Below are positions 12,640-23,924 of a stretch of 64,000 nucleotides of DNA, piece by piece. The notes under the pieces are model-generated. The model made no database searches and was not told the DNA's origin. It was given only the letters and a program-made list of their open reading frames with translations. Source of the stretch: Cornus controversa (Eukaryota; Streptophyta; Magnoliopsida; Cornales; Cornaceae); NCBI GenBank assembly GCA_026545225.1, contig CM048845.1, forward strand, positions 57,788,033 through 57,852,032. The letters are read 5' to 3'. Position numbers and translations under genes: made by a program. How positions within the stretch are numbered: the stretch's first letter is position 1; each line of letters starts with the position of its first letter.

Positions 12640-13090
12640 ACCCTGAATTGGTTAAATGTTAACCTATAAAAGGACAAGAGGAGGGTAATTGGAAGGACAC
12701 CAGCGTAGTACCGGTCGATTATACTCCGACGATCAAGTCAGAAATCGAAAGTATTTTCTTAAGCTATAAAGGCACTTTAGATGGTACTAATTGCGTACAT
12801 GGTATATAGACTGTCTCTGTATTTATAGCAATCAAATGGGACCGTCTTTGTATTTATAGCAGTTAGTTGGCCCGCTGGACTGTAGAAATGAAAACTCGAT
12901 TCAAGAAATTTCGCTAACCATCCACCTTGGCCCGAAGACCTGAACTCGAACTCGTTAAGCTTCTGGGCTAGCCGACCTAGGCCAGCCTCTAGGGACCGAC
13001 TTGGGCTGGGCTTAGTGGTCGGACTTGGCTAGTTTTGGGGGGTTTCTTGGCTAGCCTACTTTTTTACTTTTCTCCCTCTTTGCTTTGTAT
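12640..13090 (-). repeat. Candidate 3' LTR of element A
   Basis: On the minus strand two TATA-like boxes ('ctataaatacagagac' near 12830 and 'ctataaatacaaag' near 12865) are oriented as in the element, and a purine-rich run lies at about 13057-13085, where a polypurine tract is expected. With the 5' LTR missing the edges cannot be checked by pairing, so both ends are estimates. Confidence 0.35.
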
Positions 13091-13183
13091 ACGTTGCATT
13101 ATAAACATTAAAATCTGACCGTTACTAGGTGAACGTTTTATTTCTAGACGTTGGAATTGAATCATTACTTCCTTGGTTCACCT

Positions 13184-13190
13184 CTATAAA
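13184..13190 (+). promoter_or_regulatory. TATA box for the antisense ORF of element A
   Basis: 'ctataaag' on the plus strand is followed about 30 bp later by a pyrimidine/A start-like region and then by the plus-strand ORF of element A. This suggests that the antisense ORF had its own promoter, separate from the LTR. This is inference from position. Confidence 0.4.
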
Positions 13191-13374
13191 GCCTCTTCAC
13201 TCCTCATATTTCATACACCAAGACTACTACTCAGTTCATTGCATGCCTTACTCCATTACTTCTTCCCTTTCCCGTTGCTTGTATTTCATTCAACACAACT
13301 TTGAAAAGCCAAGCCCAGAGCTTTTTGCTCCTCTCTCTCCCCTCTATGACGTTCTTTAGTTCCTTGACTTTTTC

Positions 13375-15349
13375 ATGACAGACTATGTCGAGTGCCGAAA
13401 CATTGCTTCTTCGATGACATATCCGAAGGTGGAGGAGTTAGTCGTTTGTTGCTCGTTCCTAAATAGAGTCGTAGCCCGAGCCCTTTCTCCGGCGAAAAGA
13501 GTTTATTCTTTTCATCTGGGGGAGATGTGTTTTTACGAGGGTGCTTTCTCCAGTGGCCTTTAACCAGTTCTGGTACTTGTACAGGAACTACTCGAAGTAG
13601 TGAACCTCTGTCTCTCCCAGCTTATGCCAACTTCTTGGTGCATCATTATGGCCTCTCTTGTGCTATGGAGGTTGTGTGGCAACGAAACTCCACTATCTGT
13701 AGCCGAGCTTCTCTCTTGCTATGGATTCTTTAGGAATGGCGACTGATGGAACCTTCATGGCGAGGCAAGGGAAAACACCCACCAAAAGGCTTGGTGCTCG
13801 TCAATAATAACAACCATATTAATTTATGGAAACATCGATTCTTTTTCATTTTCGGATGCTGGGAGCCCACGCCCCACATTATTTCCCACGCTTCGACTAC
13901 CGGGGATGTCTCTAGTAAGCTTACTTTCCCTTCCTTTATTTTTGTCTTTGCTCTTTGCTTCCTTTTGCCTCATACATACATTATTGCCTTTAAACTCAGT
14001 TTGGAGGGCGAAGGCGTCGGTGAGCGAGGAAGAGGAGTGTAATTTGGAGAAAGCCTACCAGTATTCGATGAGGGATGCCTAGGTCTTGACCCAAGACGCA
14101 GGACTAACCTCACTGGGCTATCCTCCCTTGGTTGCTACGGAGAGAAAGGCTACACATCTTTCCTCTTTCTCTCTTTTTTATTTATTTATCTGAACTTCAT
14201 CATTTCCTTTCTTTTGGCAAAACATCCTTTACTTACTTTATCCACAAAAAATGTACAGGGCCTTTTAGGAAGAGAATGGACAGGGATGTTATTACCCAGT
14301 CCAAGGATAAAGGCGTTACCTCTTCTTCTTCACCTTCTGAACTACAGAGGTCACGAAGGCTTGCTTCCATTAGACATGGGGACTTGTCGTCTCCCCTGTC
14401 TGTTGGAAATTATTTACCTACTGTCACCCTTGCCCCTAGGAGCCTTCTAGATCCAAGCTCTTTTGGGGTGCCTGCCACTCAACTTTTTGGAGGCGACAGC
14501 ATCCCAAACCCAAGCTCTTTTAAGGTGCCGATGACTCAGTTATTTGGGAGTGGCAGCCCCCAAGTGTCCTTTTCGTCTGCTACCAGCAGCGCTGGGTCTA
14601 TGCTATCTGACCCAGCATATGCCGTTACCAGATCTTGACAGTTCATTATACAAGATGATCTAAATCAGGTAGATGTGCTTGGGCCCCTACATCTACTAGT
14701 CGTCTTCTAGCCAATATAGCCAAGGTTTGCTTTTATCTTTTCTCCTCATTTTACTAGTGTCACATTTTATGCCATATTTTTATGCATACTTTAATGTTGC
14801 TAACAAGGCATGACGTTAGCCACTTATATCTCCAACCACCTCCTTTGGATGGAGGCCAAACTTAAGAAGTAGAAAGCCTCCTTCAACACCGAGTGTGCCT
14901 CCTTCAATACCAAGCTCTCCATGCTAAGCTCGGAGATAGATTCTCTGCGTTCTTCTCATGTAAATGAGGTAGAAGTCCTCAACTCTCAGCTTTGTCATAA
15001 ATGGGAAGAGATGGCCTGATGGAACGCCGATCTGCCAGGGATCAAAGCGGTGGCAGTCGAGCGCTCCTCCTTTAATACCGAGCGCTCCATGCTAAGCTCA
15101 GAGATAGATTCTCTGCACTTTTCTCATGTAAAAGAGGTAGAAGTCCTCAACTCTCAACTTTGTCATGAACGGAAGGAAATGGCTAGATGGAACGCCGATC
15201 TGTCAGGGATCAAAGCGGTGACAGTCGAGCAATTCAAAGATTTGCCTAAGTTTGACAAAATATGTGACGAGTCTTATGTCGAGGGCTTTGAATATTTTCG
15301 TATTATGGCACAGGGCGAGTGGCCAGAGGTTGACTTCTCCCGTTTGTAG
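13375..15349 (+). pseudogene. Antisense extra ORF of Tat element A, broken
   Basis: This ORF lies on the strand opposite to gag-pol, between the pol end and the 3' LTR. Pieces in changing frames give an N-terminal part with 'FHLGEMCFYEGAFSSGL' (about 13500-13560), a segment resembling the globular domain of plant transposon-associated proteins (13560-13730), a Ser-rich linker (14290-14640), and a Glu/Lys/Leu-rich coiled-coil part ending 'EWPEVDFSRL' at the stop near 15349. At least two frameshifts and several stops break it. The coiled-coil part is internally duplicated. The role of such ORFs is unknown. Element B has the counterpart at 55320-57464. The start ATG is my choice; an upstream one exists at 13243. 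Confidence 0.6.
14890..15225 (+). repeat. 168-bp in-frame tandem duplication in the coiled-coil ORF
   Basis: 'tccatgctaagctc' followed by 'gagatagattctctg' occurs at 14918 and again at 15086. The flanking sequence is nearly identical over about 168 bp (56 codons), which lengthens the coiled coil. The first copy has an in-frame stop, the second does not. Confidence 0.85.
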
Positions 15350-15451
15350 TTGGATGAGGATGAGGCACCTGACCCATGATGCCTTTTTATTTATGTTATA
15401 ATATTTCTCTTCTGTAGTGTTTCTTTGCCTGCGATTTTGTAATCATTTTCT

Positions 15452-15460
15452 TGATTAATA
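15452..15460 (+). terminator. Poly(A) signal-like site after the antisense ORF
   Basis: 'attaataaaag' lies about 105 bp after the stop of the plus-strand ORF, behind a T-rich stretch. It is a plausible polyadenylation signal for that transcript. Confidence 0.4.
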
Positions 15461-15579
15461 AAAGGTTATTTGTTTTCTCGTTGAGGTGTCTTATTGTTGT
15501 TGGGTAAAATTCCCTTAGGCGGGTTGTGCCCCATAGGGTCAATTGACAATGTTCGCAAAATTAACTTATCCGTCTTTCA

Positions 15580-15870
15580 TTAAAGATTCCTTGTAGATGT
15601 GTCCCTCTGTATGGTTCTTTGACTATGTTCTCTGTATTAATTCATCCTGCCTTTTTCATTAAAGGTCTTCTGCAAGGGTGTGCCCCCGTGGGATTGTTTA
15701 ACAATGTTCTCAAAATTAATTCATTCTGCCTTTTTAATTAAAGGCCCTCTGCAGAGGTGTGCCCCCGTGGGGTTGTTTAACAATGTTCTCGAAATTAATG
15801 CATCCTGCCTTTTTCATTAAAGGCCCTCTGCAGAGATGTGCCCCCATAGGGTTGTTTGTTCATTTTTAGT
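15580..15870. repeat. Tandem repeat, about 79-bp period, between antisense ORF and pol of element A
   Basis: 'gtgtgcccccgtggg' or a near copy occurs at about 15678, 15757 and 15836, with a decayed earlier unit. Each unit includes 'cattaaaggccctctgcag'. Tandem arrays at this place are known in Tat elements and can seed satellites. Element B has a different array at the matching place. Confidence 0.85.
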
Positions 15871-16037
15871 TTTTAACTATGATAACGCATTTTGTAATGA
15901 ACAGAACTTTTATTAATATTCTAATAACAATATAATTTATTCGAAAAAAGATTCGGAGCTCTCGTTCTAAGGCTTGATAACAAACCAAGCTTTAATTGGA
16001 ACTACCAAAAATAAATGTAAACTAAAGAAAAGTCTTA

Positions 16038-19000
16038 CTAATAGTACTTCCTCAGATGCTTAGCATTCCAAGGATGTGTCAACTGCCTTCCTTCTAACGT
16101 TTCCAACCAATATGTCCCTTATCGTTGAGTTCGGACCACTCGGTAAGGACCCTCCTAGTTAAGAGCCAGTTTTTTGATGCCCGGGGGTTTGGTAACCTGA
16201 GTGACCTCACGGAGGACTAGGTCTCTAAGTTGAAAACTCATCAGCTTGACCCAAGTGTTATAGTACCGGGATATGGCCTGCTGATATGCCTCTACCCGCA
16301 CTCGGGCCTATTCTCTTCTTTCTTCAACGAAATCAGCACTAGTCCTCAACTCGTTTTCATTATGACTGGGGTCATAGTGCTTGGTTCGATGACTTGCTAC
16401 CTGTCATATTTCAACTGGAATGACCGTTTCACTTTTGAAGGCTAAAAAGTAGGGCGTCTCTGTAATGGGGACTTTAGCAGTGGTCCTGTAAGCCCATATG
16501 ATGCTGGGTAGTAGCTCTGGTCATACGCCCTCAGAATCTTCTAATTGTGTTTTGATCATGTTAAGTATAGTTCTGTTAGCAACTTCAGCTTGCCCATTAG
16601 CCTGTGGGTGGCCTGGCAAGGAGTAGTGATTGCTTATGCCATGCTCGACACAAAAGTTCTGGAAAAGTGTACGTTCGAACTATTTTTCATTGTCTGTGAC
16701 AATGACCCTTGAATTTTCATATGATTAACTTCTATAAAAAACTGATGACATTCTTCTCCCCAATCTTGGCCAAAGACTCTCTTCCACCATTTGATGAAGT
16801 AGTCAACCGCTACAATTGCAAACTTTGTCTGCCCCTTTCTCATAGGTAAATGGCCGATCAAGTCCATTCCCCACTAGGTGAAGGGTCATGGGACAACTAT
16901 TGGAATCAACTCCTCCAGGGGTTGCTTCGAGACATTGGCAAAGCATTGGCACTTCTTGCACTTTTTGACAAAATCCAGTGCATCTTGCTACATAATGAGC
17001 TAATAGTATCCCTGCATGATGGCCTTGTAAGCCAAGAATCTGCCTTTGCGTGATTTTCGTATTCTCCTTCATAGATTTCCTTCATGACATGTCGAGCCTC
17101 CTCTGTCGATATACATCGCAAGTAAGGCAAGGATACTCCTCTTTTATAGAGGATTTCATCAATCAAAGTATATCTGGAAATCCTAATCCTTATTCGGTGT
17201 GTCTCTCCCTTGTCGGGTGGTAACTCACCATCTTTAATGTACTTGACAATCGGATCAGCCCATTCTATGCCTTGGGAGACCTGGTTCACCTCACACAGTA
17301 TTTCCTCTGTTATACTCGACCTTTCCATGCGCTCCACAAGTACTACCCCATAAGTAGCTTCCTGCGCTATCACCAATCGAGCAAGAGCATGGGCATTAGA
17401 GTTCTCATCGCAGGGGACTCGTGTGATAGAAATTCTTTGGAAGTGAGTGATTAGCCCCTGAACTTTTTGTAAGTAGGATTTCGTCTTTTCTCCATTTACT
17501 TCATACTCTACGCGAACTTGTCAGGCAACTAACCGGGAGTCGATGTAAGCTTTCAACTGTTGCACTTTGAGAAGTCTGGCTATTTTTAGCCCTACAACCA
17601 AAGCTTCATACTCAACCACGTTGTTTATTACCTTGAACCCAAAATGCAAGGCATATTTGAAAGTCTCCTCCTCTAGGGATATGATCATTATTCCTACACC
17701 ACTGGCTTGCGCATTCAATAATCCGTCCACGAATAACTCTTATGTGTAGCTTGAGTTCATTATGTCCTCTTCATTTTGTTGGACTGGACTCTCACTTTCT
17801 TCTAACTGAGCATATTCCTTTTCTGGTGGATTGGTGAATTCAGTTATAAAGTCTGCTAGTACTTGGCATTTTATTGCCGACCTTGGCTTGTATCGGATGT
17901 CAAATTATCCCAGTTCCATGGACCACTTCACAAGTTGTCCGAAAGTTTCAAGTTTGAAGAGGACTTACCGGAGTGGTTGATCAGTAAGTACCACTATTGT
18001 ATGTGCTTGGAAATATGGCCTGAGTTTCTTGGCTGACATAACTAGGGTGAATGCTAACTTTTCAATCAAGGGATATCTTTCTTCGGGCCCTCGAAGCACC
18101 TTACTAGCATAGTAAATTGGCCTCTGCACCCCTTCGTCTTCTCGCACTAGTGTGGAACTGATCGTTGTAGGAGAGACAGCTAAGTATAAGAACAACTCTT
18201 CCCGTGAATGTGCACGAGATAAAAGTGGGGGCGAACTGAGATACTGCTTCAGCTCAACTAGGGCTTGTTCGCATTCCAATGTCCATTCAAAGGCTTTCTT
18301 GAGGACCTGAAAGAATGGGAGACACTTGTCTGTGGCGCGGGAGATCAGTTTGTTCAATGTTGTCACATTGCCTGTTAGCCTCTAGACTTCTTTAATCGTT
18401 CTAGGCGATTTTGTGTCCAGGATTTCTTTCACCTTTTCTGGGTTGGCTTCTATTCCCCTTTTATTGACCAGGTAGCCCAAAAACTTCCCAGACAAGACTC
18501 CAAAAGGGCACTTGCTGGAGTTAAGCTTCATTATGTACCTTCAAAAAACATCGAAGGCTTCCTGTAAGTCATCCAAATGGCCTGTGGCTTTCTGACTTTT
18601 AACGAGCATGTCATTGACGTATACCTCCATGTTTTTGCCGATTTTCTCCTTAAACATCATGTCGATATATGAAGGATGTCTTCTCTTGATCTAACGGTAG
18701 TATCGAGATTTGATTATATCCCGAGTAAGCATCTATGAAACTAAGTCACTCACACTCGGTTGTTCCCTCCACAAGCATATCAATTCATGGAAGAGAGAAA
18801 CTGTCTCTTGGGCATGCCTTATTCAAATCAGTGAAATCCAAACATAAGCGCCACTTGCCATTGGACTTTTTTACCAAGACTACATTTGCTAACCAGTCTG
18901 GGTAGTGCACTTCCTGCACAAATTTGGCCTTCAATAATTTATCCACCTCATCCGAGATTGACAAATTTTTTTCTGGAGCAAAAGCCCGTCTCTTCTGTCT

Positions 19001-20607
19001 GACAGGCTTGGTGGCTAGGTCAACGTTCAACCGGTGCATTACAATGGTTGGGTCAATTCCAGGCATGTCCTCATAAGAGCAAGCAAATACATCCCTGTTT
19101 ATTTTGAGGAATTGAACGAGTTCTTCTCGAGCAGTGGGTGAAAGTGACGACCCCACGCTCACCTTCTTTCCTGCATCTGGTTCATACAAGTCCATCCCAA
19201 CTAGCTCTTCCATAGGTTCCGCGTGGCGAACCTCCTTTTTCTTTTCAACCTCTAAGCCTTCAATACTCAAAGTTTCTGGTACCTTCTTTTCTTTTAGGGA
19301 AGTGGCGTAGCATTCTCGGACAGTGACTTGATCTCCCCTTAGCTCCCCAATGCCATAGTCAGTGGGGAACCACACGAGGAGATGATAGGTGGAGGTCATT
19401 GCCCTTTTGGCATTTAATGTGGCTCTTCCCAAGATGACATTATAAGTAGATAGGAATTCTATAACGAATAAGGTTATCATCTTAGTGACTTATTTTGGAC
19501 TTGTACCAGCAGTGACTAGAAGGTCAATGATGCCAAGTGAAAAAAGCTTTTCTCCAGAGAACCCAATAAATGGGGATTTGGTAAGCTTGAGTCTTTCCCT
19601 ACCAATCCTCATTTAGTCAAAGACTCCTACAAACAGGATATTAGTAGAATTGTCATTGTCAATCAGTACTCCTAATTGTAAAATTGGCGATAATCAGTGT
19701 GACCACAAGGGCATCATCATGTGGTTGTTGAACTCCCCTCACAACAACCTTTGACAAGGTTATAATCTGATCATCTAGTCGGGGGTGTTTGGCAAGTGAT
19801 TGACTTACCTCGTCCAACTCACAAAAACTTCTAACTTTCCTCACATTTGTCTTGCTAGTGGCCCTGAATTCCCCACCACCTGCAAGTCCACCTGAGATAA
19901 CTCTGATTTCCCCCAATGAGGGATCTCTTCGAGTGTGGTCATCTTTACCATCCCGTGGGCGGTTCTGTACCCCTCTCTTATCTCCGACCACAAATCTATG
20001 CAACTGGCCTCTTCGAATCAAACTTTCAATCTGCCTTTTCAAGTCTATGCATTTATCTGTATCATGCCTATGGTTGCAATGAAATCTGCAATACTTGTCG
20101 CGGAACCTCTTGGAGGGATCAGTTCCTAGTTTTGGGGGTCATGTCACTGCCGGGTCATCTTGGATTTAGAGGAGGATTTGGCTTATCGACATGTTTAAAG
20201 GGGTAAAATTGAATCCCTTATCACGACGCGATGATTTATCGCTCTGCTCTTGTGATGTCCTGCCATACTTAGGATCTCTCTCCTCTTTATTGGACTGTCC
20301 TCCCCTTTTCATGTCTGCCTTTCTGTCACCATCTTCTTGTTCCCTCTGCGCATCTAGGGCATCCTCACCATTCATGTACTTTTGGGCCTTCATAAGTAGC
20401 TCGGACATGCTTTATGGAGGATGCTTGAAAATTGAGTACAAGAATTTTGAGGGCAGTAGTCCCCCATGAACGCGGGAACTGCTATCTTATCGTCCAAGGC
20501 TTCGACCTGCTCTCCCCCTTAGTTTGCCTTACATTCAGGAGATATGTGGCAGGCTTCCTATGCCTTCAGGCGGCGATGAAGTTGCTCACAAACAACAGGC
20601 TCATAAG
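16038..20607 (-). pseudogene. gag-pol of Tat element A, multiply broken
   Basis: Minus-strand order from high to low coordinate: the end of the gag domain (20607-20360, MSELLMKAQKYMNGEDAL near 20400), a Lys/Arg-rich linker, a YCRFH-type zinc knuckle at about 20085-20045, a protease site reading IDNDNSTN near 19660 where the family has DNGSS, reverse transcriptase (19100-18500), RNase H (18366-17965), a second RNase H (17730-17500, VVEYEALVVGLK), an integrase zinc-binding region (17200-17000), the integrase core (16870-16560, HPQANGQAEV) and a C-terminal domain ending HPWNAKHLRKYY at the stop 16038-16040. The reverse transcriptase active site reads YVND at about 18615 in place of YVDD. Together with frameshifts and stops, this means no activity. 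Confidence 0.88.
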
Positions 20608-21854
20608 TGTCGTAAGGGCATAATTGAACTTTGAGGGAGATAAGTGAAGTTATGGGAAATGAGGAAGTGATAATTGGTAATTACAAGGAAGTTGCTTGGA
20701 GCAGGGAGCAAATAGGGAGAAGATTGGAGGGACTAAGTTGCAAGTCTTGCAAGTTATATTGTATGTATAGGTTTAGTGGGAAAATCAAATTTTGGGGTCT
20801 TTCTCTCTTCTCTCTTGGCAGTCATTGTTGTCTCTTTTAAGAACTCCTTCTCCTCCAACGTCTTTTTTCATTTTGGAAGCCTTAAAGTGAGATTTGAGGC
20901 TTGCTCCAAAAGAAAAAGTTGTTCTCCTCACTTTCCTCTTCAATTTGGTAGGTTCAAAGTCTTGTTTTGAAGACTTTTAAAAATTGAGTGAAGTTGAAGT
21001 TTGGATTTGAGTCTTGTTCAAGAAGGAAAGATTATTCTCCTTACCCCGATCTACAATTCTATGGGTAGAAATTTGGATTTGGCAAAATTTGAAGCTTGTG
21101 GTGATTCTAGAATCTTGCTAGAAAAACTTAAAATTAAGGTAGGGGTGTTGTCTCATTCCTAACGTCAATTCCCTAGGTTTATTTGTGGTTTATGGTTGTA
21201 TTGGCATGCTTTAGGAAAGTAAAAAGTTGTGTCTTTGAGTTTTATTCTTGCATATGCATGTTAAATGTGGTTCATATGATATATATGATGAATTTGATGT
21301 ATATGGACATTGTATATGTTCCTTGTTGATTTCGGTATGTGAAAGCATGGTCAAGTATGATTTATACCTGTGTATTGAGTACATGTGTGCATATGTTGAT
21401 TTATGAGTATATATGTAGTAATTGTAGTTTTTTGAACATATAGGTGTTATATGGTGAATTGTGAACATATGTTGATATATGTTTAAATGAGAATACTAGA
21501 TATGTTTCAAATATGAAATATATGTGGTTTTATGAGTATATATGATTATATGTGAATTTGTGAGCACATATGAATTATATGTTATTTTATAAGCATATAT
21601 GGGAAATGTGTTTAATTGTGAATATATAAGGATATGTTGTGTTGTAAACATATAGGTTGTATATGTTGGTTTATAAAAGCATTAATGATGTTAATTTTGC
21701 CTATTGAGCATGAAAATGATGTGTGTACTCATAGTATACCACGAACGTGATATAAACATGATATGTATGCTTGATGAAAAATTATATTGCTTAATGCATA
21801 TGGATAGAATTGTTAAAATTCTTGATGAATTAGAGTTGGTCCAAAAAACCATGC

Positions 21855-22030
21855 ATGGCATTCGGAGTTGCCCAACCATGTCATAGAAATAGAAATTATC
21901 CACGTTGGTATGACATTCGGAGTTATCCAATCATACCTAGGCTAATGTCTAACAAACGAAGTTTGTCCAAATACTCGTATGTCATTCGGAGTTGGCCAAT
22001 CATACTTGAGTTATCGGAGTTTGACCAAAT
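21855..22030. repeat. Short tandem repeats within LTR copy 2
   Basis: 'cattcggagttg-cca' recurs at about 21859, 21914 and 21985, and 'ggagtttgacc'-like variants lie between. The spacing is 55-70 bp and irregular. It lies at the position where copy 1 has its 88-bp array. Confidence 0.65.
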
Positions 22031-22437
22031 GTTTGTGAACATTATAAATGCTTATATGACTTCCATTGATTAATCATTGTGGATATGAGTTTATGCATGT
22101 ATTGCATTGAGATCCTTTGAATTTTAAGCATTGTGAGTATGTCATGTAGTTGATTGGAATGCCATGATACATTTCATGTACGTCGGCATCAAGTCGGCGC
22201 TTAGGTGGGTTTGGACATTTCTATTGAGCACGTGTATCACTCACCCCCTTTTCCCCCAAACATTTCAGATAAGGCATCGGTTGTGGATGCTTAGAAGTGC
22301 TATGATTGGAAGTACTCAAATTTCTTTTGAGCTTTTGCACATTTTAGACTATGTATGCCATGTTGGGTTATTTTTGGAGCAAGTTGAAAATTTATGTGGA
22401 ACAAGTGTAATTGAACCATGGACAAATGTATCATATA

Positions 22438-22864
22438 TAGGGGTGCACACGGTACGGTTTCTCACGGTTCTTGGTGGAACCGGAACAGTTACCAACGGTT
22501 CCTGATTTTCGGAACCGGAATCGGAACCGTTAAGGGTTGGAACCGTGAGGAACTGTACCGCGGTTCTCGGTACGGTTCCGGTTCCGAACCGCGGTTCCTT
22601 AGGTTTTTTTTTTTTAATGAAGCTTGAAAATAAAAAATATATATATATATATATTCATTAAATAAATGTGAGACCTACAATCTAAAAATGGCACCCTATA
22701 TATATATAATTATTATATTATATTATAGATATATATACATTACATATAATGTATATATATTATGTATAGTAATTATATTATAATATAATTATTATATATA
22801 ATATATGATAATATAATTATTATACATAATATATATACATTATATATAATTATTATATGTAATG

Positions 22865-22897
<33 letters not shown>

Positions 22898-23160
22898 GTT
22901 ATTATATTATATATATATATACACATATTTAATATAAAACGGTTCCGGTTCCGGTTCCGGTTCCGGTTCCAAGGAACCGTTACCCCCAACGGTTCCGGTT
23001 CCGGTACTGTTCTACTGGTCCTGGAACCGGAACCGGAACCGGAACCGTTGGTAACGGTTCCTAATTTTAGGAACCGGAACCGAAACCGTAGCCACGGTTC
23101 GGTACGGTTCCGGTACGGTTCCCCTCGGTTCCGGTTCCGACGGTTCTTTGTGCACCCCTA
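22438..23160. mobile_element. Non-autonomous hAT-like element with perfect 8-bp target duplication
   Basis: The ends are TAGGGGTGCACA (left) and its exact inverse TGTGCACCCCTA (right). The flanks are ATCATATA at 22430-22437 and again at 23161-23168, a perfect 8-bp duplication. The body has arrays of the hexamer GGTTCC and its complement near both ends, and a long AT microsatellite core (22640-22935). There is no transposase. The peptides here (FRFRFRFR, PEPEPEP) are translations of the hexamer and not genes. Confidence 0.92.
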
Positions 23161-23462
23161 ATCATATATGTATATTGTTCTTCTTTTGAATTTCCCCTCT
23201 CTTCCTCAAAGTTGTATATTTTTTGGACAAGTGGAATTAATTGAAATGAATGTATTTTGGATATGAATTGATGTATGATCAATACATTAATTTTGCTATA
23301 AATTGCTTATGCTATGAATGATCTTAGTTGAGTTTTTGGAAAGTTTGAAATGTTGGATTTGGCATGGATTTTTATGCTTTAATGTTCATTGGTGTGTTTA
23401 GATTGAGGCTTGGAGAGGTGGGATGTCAGGTTGAAAAGTTTTTCAAAAAAATCAAGTATCAG

Positions 23463-23636
23463 GAAAGTCCCATCGGTCCTACTTTTTGGGCACCAGTCCG
23501 ACTTTTCTCGGTACTTTGGACCTGCAGAAAGTCCCACCAATCCTACTTTTTGGGCACCAATCCAACTTTTCTCGGTACTTTGGACCTGTAGAAAGTCCCA
23601 CCAGTCCTACTTTTTGGGGACCGGTCCCACTTTCAG
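23463..23636. repeat. Tandem repeat, 64-bp period, in the distal part of LTR copy 2
   Basis: 'gaaagtcccac/t' starts at 23463, 23527 and 23591, giving a 64-bp period with two full units and one partial unit. Confidence 0.9.
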
Positions 23637-23924
23637 TATATTTTCCTCTCAATTTTGACAGGTCATTACTAATCATTTTCAAACCCGAATCAAATGATTC
23701 TTTTTTAAAATTAAGTATTTTTAAACCTTCTTTCCAATGGTTTCATTTGCAGCCTTTGACCATAAATATACAAGGAGTTATGTATCTGCACTTGTGTGAT
23801 AGAATCATTTGAAGGGTTGTATGGTTGAGGTTGTAAGACCAACGAGTACGGATTGTTTGTCTTATTTATTAATCACCCCTATCTCCTTTACTCTTAAACG
23901 GGCATGGGAAATAGGGGCATGAAA

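Larger units (their letters stand above)
12640..20607 (-). mobile_element. Decayed Tat-lineage Ty3 retrotransposon A
   Basis: Read on the minus strand the order is: truncated gag, protease, reverse transcriptase, RNase H, second (archaeal-type) RNase H, integrase, a tandem-repeat spacer, then a coiled-coil ORF in antisense, then a putative 3' LTR. The second RNase H and an antisense extra ORF 3' of pol are known traits of Tat elements such as Grande. The 5' end is lost: gag stops exactly where a long LTR begins at 20608. Many stops and frameshifts show that it is inactive. Confidence 0.8.
20608..23924 (+). mobile_element. Long LTR-like repeat, copy 2, with a nested hAT-like insertion
   Basis: It begins with TGTCG exactly where the gag of Tat element A breaks off, and ends near 'aggggcatga', which corresponds to 'ttggggcaagact' of copy 3. 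It shares the landmarks of copies 1 and 3, including 'cggcgcttaggtggg' (22195), 'ctcaccccc' (22239) and 'cagataaggcatcgg' (22267). A 723-bp hAT-like element splits its distal part. No 5-bp target duplication was found, so it may be truncated or may have recombined. Confidence 0.6.

Noticed and set aside
20608..20612. Exact target duplication for LTR copy 2
   Set aside because: The five bases before 20608 do not recur after about 23924, and gag does not resume on the far side, so simple insertion into Tat element A is not supported.
22862..23161. FRFRFR/PEPEPE protein-like frame
   Set aside because: It is a translation of the GGTTCC hexamer array in the hAT-like element.
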